Source: Apostichopus japonicus (lineage: Eukaryota > Echinodermata > Holothuroidea > Aspidochirotida > Stichopodidae). From it: a stretch of DNA of 64,000 nucleotides. Of this stretch, positions 59,001 through 64,000 are shown in pieces. The notes under the pieces are model-generated. The model was given only the letters and a program-made list of their open reading frames with translations. It searched no databases and was not told the origin of the DNA. The stretch spans positions 1,358,714-1,422,713 of the forward strand of contig NC_092567.1 in assembly GCF_037975245.1 (NCBI RefSeq), given 5' to 3'. Every line of letters begins with the position of its first letter. The stretch's first letter is position 1. Made by a program: the position numbers and the translations under genes.

Positions 59001-61360
59001 AAGAATATTGAGACACAGTCCACGACAGTCCCACCCCACCATCCCACTCAGCTCACCCCCCCCCCCATAGTCATAGTCATGATCATACGGTTGCAGTTTC
59101 TAGGGAAGGGGACTTGGGTTGGGATTGGATCAGGAAGGGGGGAGTTTTACGCGCGACCAGTTCTATCCTTGTAGGTACCTTTGCAATATGACCATTCCCA
59201 AACACATTTAAAACCATGGTAACGGTACTACGAATGTCTCTTTACCCAAATTGAACAGTTTTTGCCTGAGTTCCCTCCGCTAAATTCTCAAAGGGACAGT
59301 CCAACTAAACATATGAACTTGATATACTGTAGAGAAAGTCCAGCGCGAAGCCAGGATTCCTTAATGGGGGAGGGGTTGTGGGGGAGTTGGATTCCGTTTA
59401 TTGACCTGTGAACGAAAGAATATTGCACTACCTGCGTGGTGTCCAGGGCGCGCCATAGAGACCCTGGTTGGGTCCAGGAGCGAAACCCATGGAAGCTATA
59501 CGATATGGTGGCAACTTTTATCCAATCGGCCGAGATTTTAGCCATGTAAGATATCTTTAAATGTTCAGAATATTGCATATGATTAGCCAAATATTTCATT
59601 CGTTGGTTAGAAATTATTCAAGAAGGAAATACCTCACTTAAACTAGAAGTTAATGCTAGGTTGGCCAAGTAAAATCCGTGATATATTCCAATGTTCGCCT
59701 TTCTGAAACAATGTGCTTGTTCTCTCTACTTTGTCCTCCAAATTCTCCCCACCATGGTCCCACTCTTCCTTCTCTCTTTCCACCTCTCTCCACCCCCCCC
59801 CCCCCCCCTCCTCTCTCTCTCTCCGTCTTATGCTACACCCACCCCCCTCACTTTTACACTCACCATTTCTTTTCTCATTTTATATGGGGCGCAACCTGCC
59901 GTGGTTACGCTTGGAGAAAGTCACTATACTCTTAGCTGATAACCCTGTGTCCTCTGTTATCGTGCTGTTCACAGTACATATATGCATCGTTTACACTTTT
60001 TCTACAAAAGCCTAATGTATTTCTTTATAATAAGCTGATTCATATTTTCGGTTAAAATCTGTTATTTGCCGAAACTTAAAAAATCAAACATGATATAGCG
60101 GTGGGATTTTTACAATTGAGTTAAATTTGTCATCCTTTCAATTGTTTTGCCTAAAGTTCTTTTTTTGGTCGGACTAGTTTTTCAACAGTACATTTTAAGT
60201 TTATTGTCTATGATTAACTATAATTATGATTACAATCAATTTGTATATGAACCTCAGTTTCATCGACTTAGGGTTCATTCATACAGCCACTACAAAACTG
60301 CCTATAGTCCATCGGCTTTATTACATTAATCGGCTTTTAAATATTGTGATGCCGTTTGTCATCATATCTGTCGCCCTCTATTTATTCAGGCTACATGTCA
60401 CCGTTTATAGCAACATGTGCATTCCATTTGGACAATGACGTACTACAGGTCACGTGACGTCTGTCCATCAGCTCAGGTGGATCAGATATCGAGACTTGTA
60501 AGTCATTATTCGCTCCCGTTCTGAATCGTTCGGTTCGGTAGTAGCACTGGCTCCTACCATTGTGGTCGTATTTGTATCTGTTTCTTATTCGTCTTTAAAC
60601 ACGTTTGTGTGTATCGTTATAGGTCTCTACTTCGGTAATGAGACCTCGTTTGTAACCATTTTCGTTTTAGGACATGTTTTTCTATTTTAATTTTGAGGGC
60701 TTCGTGCCGATGTATTGTGGCTAAATGTAGTAATAGATTACGAAATCTCAGAGTTCGTTCTTTACTCGTTTATCCATGTGTTATATTCTCTGCATGTAAT
60801 AGCTAGGTTCAAGGCTCGTCGCTACTAACACACAACCATCCAAGCAGCATTGTTTTTCATACCACCACCAGTTCTCAGTAGGGAATATTTAGGCGCCCCC
60901 GGAATCTTAGTCTGAGGAAACGTTGCAATTTGTTTAGTCGTTGGAAATAATATTTTGGTTATGCCTATTCTAACGACTGGTCAGCATATGTGAGTTCACA
61001 CATGCGATGTTGAAATCACGTAATATATCATGCTGCAGCTTCCAAGTAACAATATCGGAATAAAGTTGCGCGGACGGTCGATATAACAATGGTATAAAGT
61101 TATAACCATACATACGATGTAACAAGCATGGTAGGGGATTATCTCGTTGGGAAGCGAGTGTGACGAAATGAGTGGTGAGGAGAGGGTCTCTTAGCGATGA
61201 CAGAAAGCAACTGGTTTGATAATATTCAATTTGAGACGCAATTGGCTGGTTTAACTATGATAATACCCCGTCAATTTACCTATTAACGTCAACTACGAAC
61301 TGGTTCAATTGAGCCTTTAAATGCACGTTGTAATTTACGTTCAATATTTCGTTTAGCCCA
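59001..61360. other. Intergenic with poly-C tracts
   Basis: Poly-C/CT-rich tracts at 59055-59067 and 59790-59825 create proline/serine-rich frames that are not genes. Nothing else recognised. Confidence 0.5.
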
Positions 61361-61369
61361 CCAATATCT

Positions 61370-61450
61370 TTTGGGGGGCAAGTGAGGGTCAAGTAAGGGG
61401 AAAGTGGGGCATGTGGGGCAGGGGCAAGTGGGGGAAGGCAGGGGCCAGAC
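61370..61450 (+). repeat. G-rich tract with quadruplex potential
   Basis: Multiple G runs of three to six spaced by short linkers (units like ggggcaagtgggg). Frames across it on the minus strand are proline-rich artefacts. Confidence 0.6.
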
Positions 61451-61539
61451 AATTGACTGGGGCCTGCTATCCTCTGTCCCCTTGTCCCCGCTGGATACGA
61501 CACTGGAATTGAACAATCCATGTTCTCCACGAGTAAAGT

Positions 61540-62640
61540 TTTCAGGAATTTGACGAATGACTACTGCTTCCTTTTATTTCTCTTACTGGTAAATACAACA
61601 AACTTCAAATATGAAATGTTTGCTCAGAGGGGAAGTCTATGCTGTGTGTCTTAAACGACGGAGCATGCTAGCGGTCAGTTGATACGAAATGTTTATAAGT
61701 GACACCGAAAGGACTCTGCATTTGTCCTGTAATAGTAGGTCTGATAGATGAAAGTAAATTGTCTAAATTTGATGCCTGATATTACATCATATATAGACAG
61801 ATATTCCTGATTCTTTCATTTATCTTTCATTGCAAATAAACGGTTAGCGTTCGTCAACGAAGTGTTTGTTTGTTTTAACATGTATATGATCATTAAACAC
61901 GCTAAACGTATTCTTTTTCATTCTCTTTCTTTGAGATGAAAACTCTTTTAATATAAGCTACCGTGTAGCAGAGAGTAGGGAGACTTTGATTCATTAAATC
62001 AGTTTTTTTCCACAATTTGTTTGCTAAAAAACATTACGATTAGAGGGATATAAAGAAACCAGACAACGCAGTATACTAACAATCTTCTATACTTGTATTC
62101 TATACACATGCAAGATATCTTCATTGGTCATACTCAGGTAATAGAGAAACAGAAAAATGAGCCACGACATTAACAGGTACATTGAAAAGTAACGATCTTT
62201 CTTGCCTCAGTACTGGAAACGATTAAAACGTATTTGACATGAGCATTTAGATACAGTTATTTACAATCTTTAATAAGAGAAATTAGCATCTTCAATGCTA
62301 AAGTGCAGGTTTAATCCTTTACCAATTTGATGTTTTGAGATATCCTTTGTTAACATCTGATGCTCATTAGCTTTCAGTGACTGTGCTACTTAGTCTTATA
62401 CACAGACCATTAGGTGAGTTTCTCAGATGCAAAACAAAACTAAATGGACAACCAAATGATTTTAATGGCCTCAAAAAATCAAAAAACATGTTTATACTTT
62501 ATGTATGTATGTATTTTAGATCCTCGCGAAGAAGCCATACTCGGTTTATCAAAGCCGCAAGATGACCGAAGCCAGTCTCTTAGATCCATGATTATGAATT
62601 GTCAATTGTCAACAACTCTGTAACTGGACGACATACATTA
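61540..62640. other. Intergenic, no gene recognised
   Basis: AT-rich, no coding or repeat signal beyond short frames. Confidence 0.45.
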
Positions 62641-62645
62641 ATCTT

Positions 62646-62711
62646 GGAGTGACTCGAACTCGGGAACTTATGATTGGAAGGCACCGGCGTTAACCACTGA
62701 GCTAACACTCC
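62646..62711 (-). repeat. tRNA-Gly-like sequence (SINE head or tRNA pseudogene)
   Basis: The minus strand begins ggagtgttagctcagtgg (A box), has an anticodon-loop-like cttccaa (UCC, Gly), and ends gagttcgagtcactcc (B box). The first and last six bases pair. At 66 nt, with poorly pairing anticodon and T stems, it is probably not a functional tRNA. Confidence 0.6.
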
Positions 62712-62939
62712 CTAAATAGTGTTGAATGTCATGGGCGCTCCGTTGTGCATTTTCAAGTATTAAAAAACATATTTTGGTAGAGTTATTAGAATTAATAAAA
62801 CAACGAATAAACATTAACATTCAGGTCTATGTCACTTTTCAATATGGCTGTTAACTTTATTTTAATAACAACGTACAATCATATGCATAATTCATTTTGT
62901 TTACGATATAACTACACAGTATATGTAAAATTATATTTA

Positions 62940-63620
62940 GTACAGAAAGCTGGTTTAGTCTGTGAGTGAAGCATCGTTATAATCTTGTGTATTAAATAAA
63001 GATAACCCTAATAAGATATGTATTGTACAGACAAATGACGTCATTGGACTTAACGATATCTCCAAATTTCTTTAAATTCTCTCAATGTTAATTTGTATAC
63101 AGCAGATTTTTAATGGTACAATACTACACAGAAGGTTAAACATATAGTCTCTTCATAAAGCGCGTATAGTATCTATGCATAACATTCTCATTTCATAGAA
63201 CAAAATGAATGTAATACACTAACAAGTCATGTGTTGTGCAAAAAGTAACGCTATTGGATACAACTATTTCTATAATTCTCTTCAACGACTCTCAATGTTA
63301 ATTAATATCCATGTATAACTGTGCTCGCTGTCTTTATGGGAGACTACATTAGTTGTAGTCTCTGTGAGTTGACATGCATGATGGAAATATGACGTCATTC
63401 ATATACCATCGTTCATGTTCTAATGTGCACATATACCGTTTTGATGCCCTTGATATAGTGTTATCAGTTGTGATCTCTGACGTCATTCCGTGTCATAATA
63501 TAACACCATTTCATGTTGATATATATTAACATACATCTCTCTTCCTCTTTTCCGCTGTTCTTTTATCCAATGAAGAACGATCTACCACATTTAAATCTTC
63601 ATAGAGATGACTTCAAGAAG
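62940..63620. repeat. Duplicated 3' flank of receptor D (copy 2)
   Basis: Counterpart of 55320-55930, with the same order of shared blocks. It also has a partial internal re-duplication near 63215-63310 (caatgttaatt repeats). Confidence 0.82.
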
Positions 63621-63647
63621 AATATGACGTCATTCTGTCTAAAGACT

Positions 63648-64000
63648 TTAAATGTTGATATATGTACATGTATCAGTTTGCTCTTCGTCGTTGGGGTTGT
63701 AAACATCATTTGTTTCCGAGTAGGACATATAAACCGGATTGTGGTGTAACTCTGTTGCTGAGGGTGCTTCCATACTGCAATCGTTGTCATGTGATGTCGG
63801 CGGCGCATGATGGATGGTGGCTCGCTCTAACTTTCTACATAAGATGATTAGAACGACAATTAAAATAGAGACAATAGATGTCAAGGTAACAGTAATTGCT
63901 ATAAAGATAGCGTACGTTGTTCCCGTAGTTGACTGAAAGTTTAGACGTTGTGCTTCGGAGCTCTTTGACTCGTTACAATCATTAGGGGAACCAGTCACCA
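63648..64000 (-). CDS. Ig-like receptor paralogue D, C-terminal part (runs off the window)
   Basis: The frame enters from the right edge and ends at 63648. It contains a TM helix (YAIFIAITVTLTSIVSILIV onward), a basic stop-transfer CRKLERA matching CGKLKRA in paralogue C, and a roughly 60-residue tail with NPVYMSYSETND, then a terminal TYINI. NPVY-x-(S)-Y-S-E-T matches NPLYLAFSET of paralogue A, so the tail is conserved in the family. Several tyrosines could be phosphorylated or act as sorting signals. The ectodomain lies outside the window. Confidence 0.78.
   Translation of the reverse strand, partial: VTGSPNDCNESKSSEAQRLNFQSTTGTTYAIFIAITVTLTSIVSILIVVLIILCRKLERATIHHAPPTSHDNDCSMEAPSATELHHNPVYMSYSETNDVYNPNDEEQTDTCTYINI

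Noticed and set aside
59678..60015. Three overlapping 82-100 residue ORFs
   Set aside because: Proline/serine-rich reading of a poly-C/CT tract open in three frames.
62646..62711. Functional tRNA-Gly gene
   Set aside because: Only 66 nt, with mismatched anticodon and T stems; better explained as a SINE head or tRNA pseudogene.

Overview
This is animal nuclear DNA. It is AT-rich and repeat-dense, with short GT-AG-bounded exons, tRNA-derived SINE-like units, degraded LINEs, a Penelope-type GIY-YIG relic and several terminal-inverted-repeat (TIR) elements. Death-fold, LRAT-type and Ig-type protein modules suggest a marine invertebrate, probably a deuterostome such as an echinoderm. That placement is an inference; no marker gene fixes the species.

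Left third (1-18,540), plus strand: two neighbouring LRAT-superfamily genes. Gene 1 (window edge to 6931) ends in a large exon encoding an LRAT-type His/Cys domain followed by about four membrane segments. Upstream lies a strikingly regular array of eight 111-117 nt exons, each flanked by phase-1 introns and repeated every 283-284 bp, encoding an acidic 37-residue repeat. Gene 2 (13522-18538) can be rebuilt completely from six exons as a 758-residue protein: two death-effector-like death folds, a C-x-C...C-x2-C knuckle, a degenerate LRAT domain that has lost both catalytic residues, and an intact C-terminal LRAT domain. This death-fold/pseudo-LRAT/LRAT architecture is the best candidate in the window for an undescribed system, perhaps a death-fold-recruited lipid-acyl effector. 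The two genes share the C-terminal catalytic module but carry different N-terminal modules added through phase-1 introns.

Middle (18,540-47,300): mostly intergenic and transposon-derived. There is one plausible minus-strand gene of unknown function (exons 28042-28319 and 25525-25625). Mobile elements include an L1-like LINE relic, a Penelope relic, a 277-bp inverted-repeat element with 9-bp target duplications and telomere-like internal repeats, a 1.5-kb element with 9-bp target duplications that carries a 121-bp tandem array and a nested 366-bp element, a 1.9-kb element with CAGGGGCGTATCCAGG ends, and a LINE reverse-transcriptase relic split by a second LINE with an 8-bp target duplication.

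Right third (47,680-64,000), minus strand: a small family of intronless single-pass Ig-like receptors. One member is intact (47680-48936), one is an N-terminal stub (52096-52353), one is a pseudogene with a lost start, an in-frame TAA and a deleted cytoplasmic tail (55900-57117), and one runs off the right edge (63648 onward). The 3' flanks of the last two are clearly duplicated. Minisatellites and other tandem repeats fill much of the remainder.
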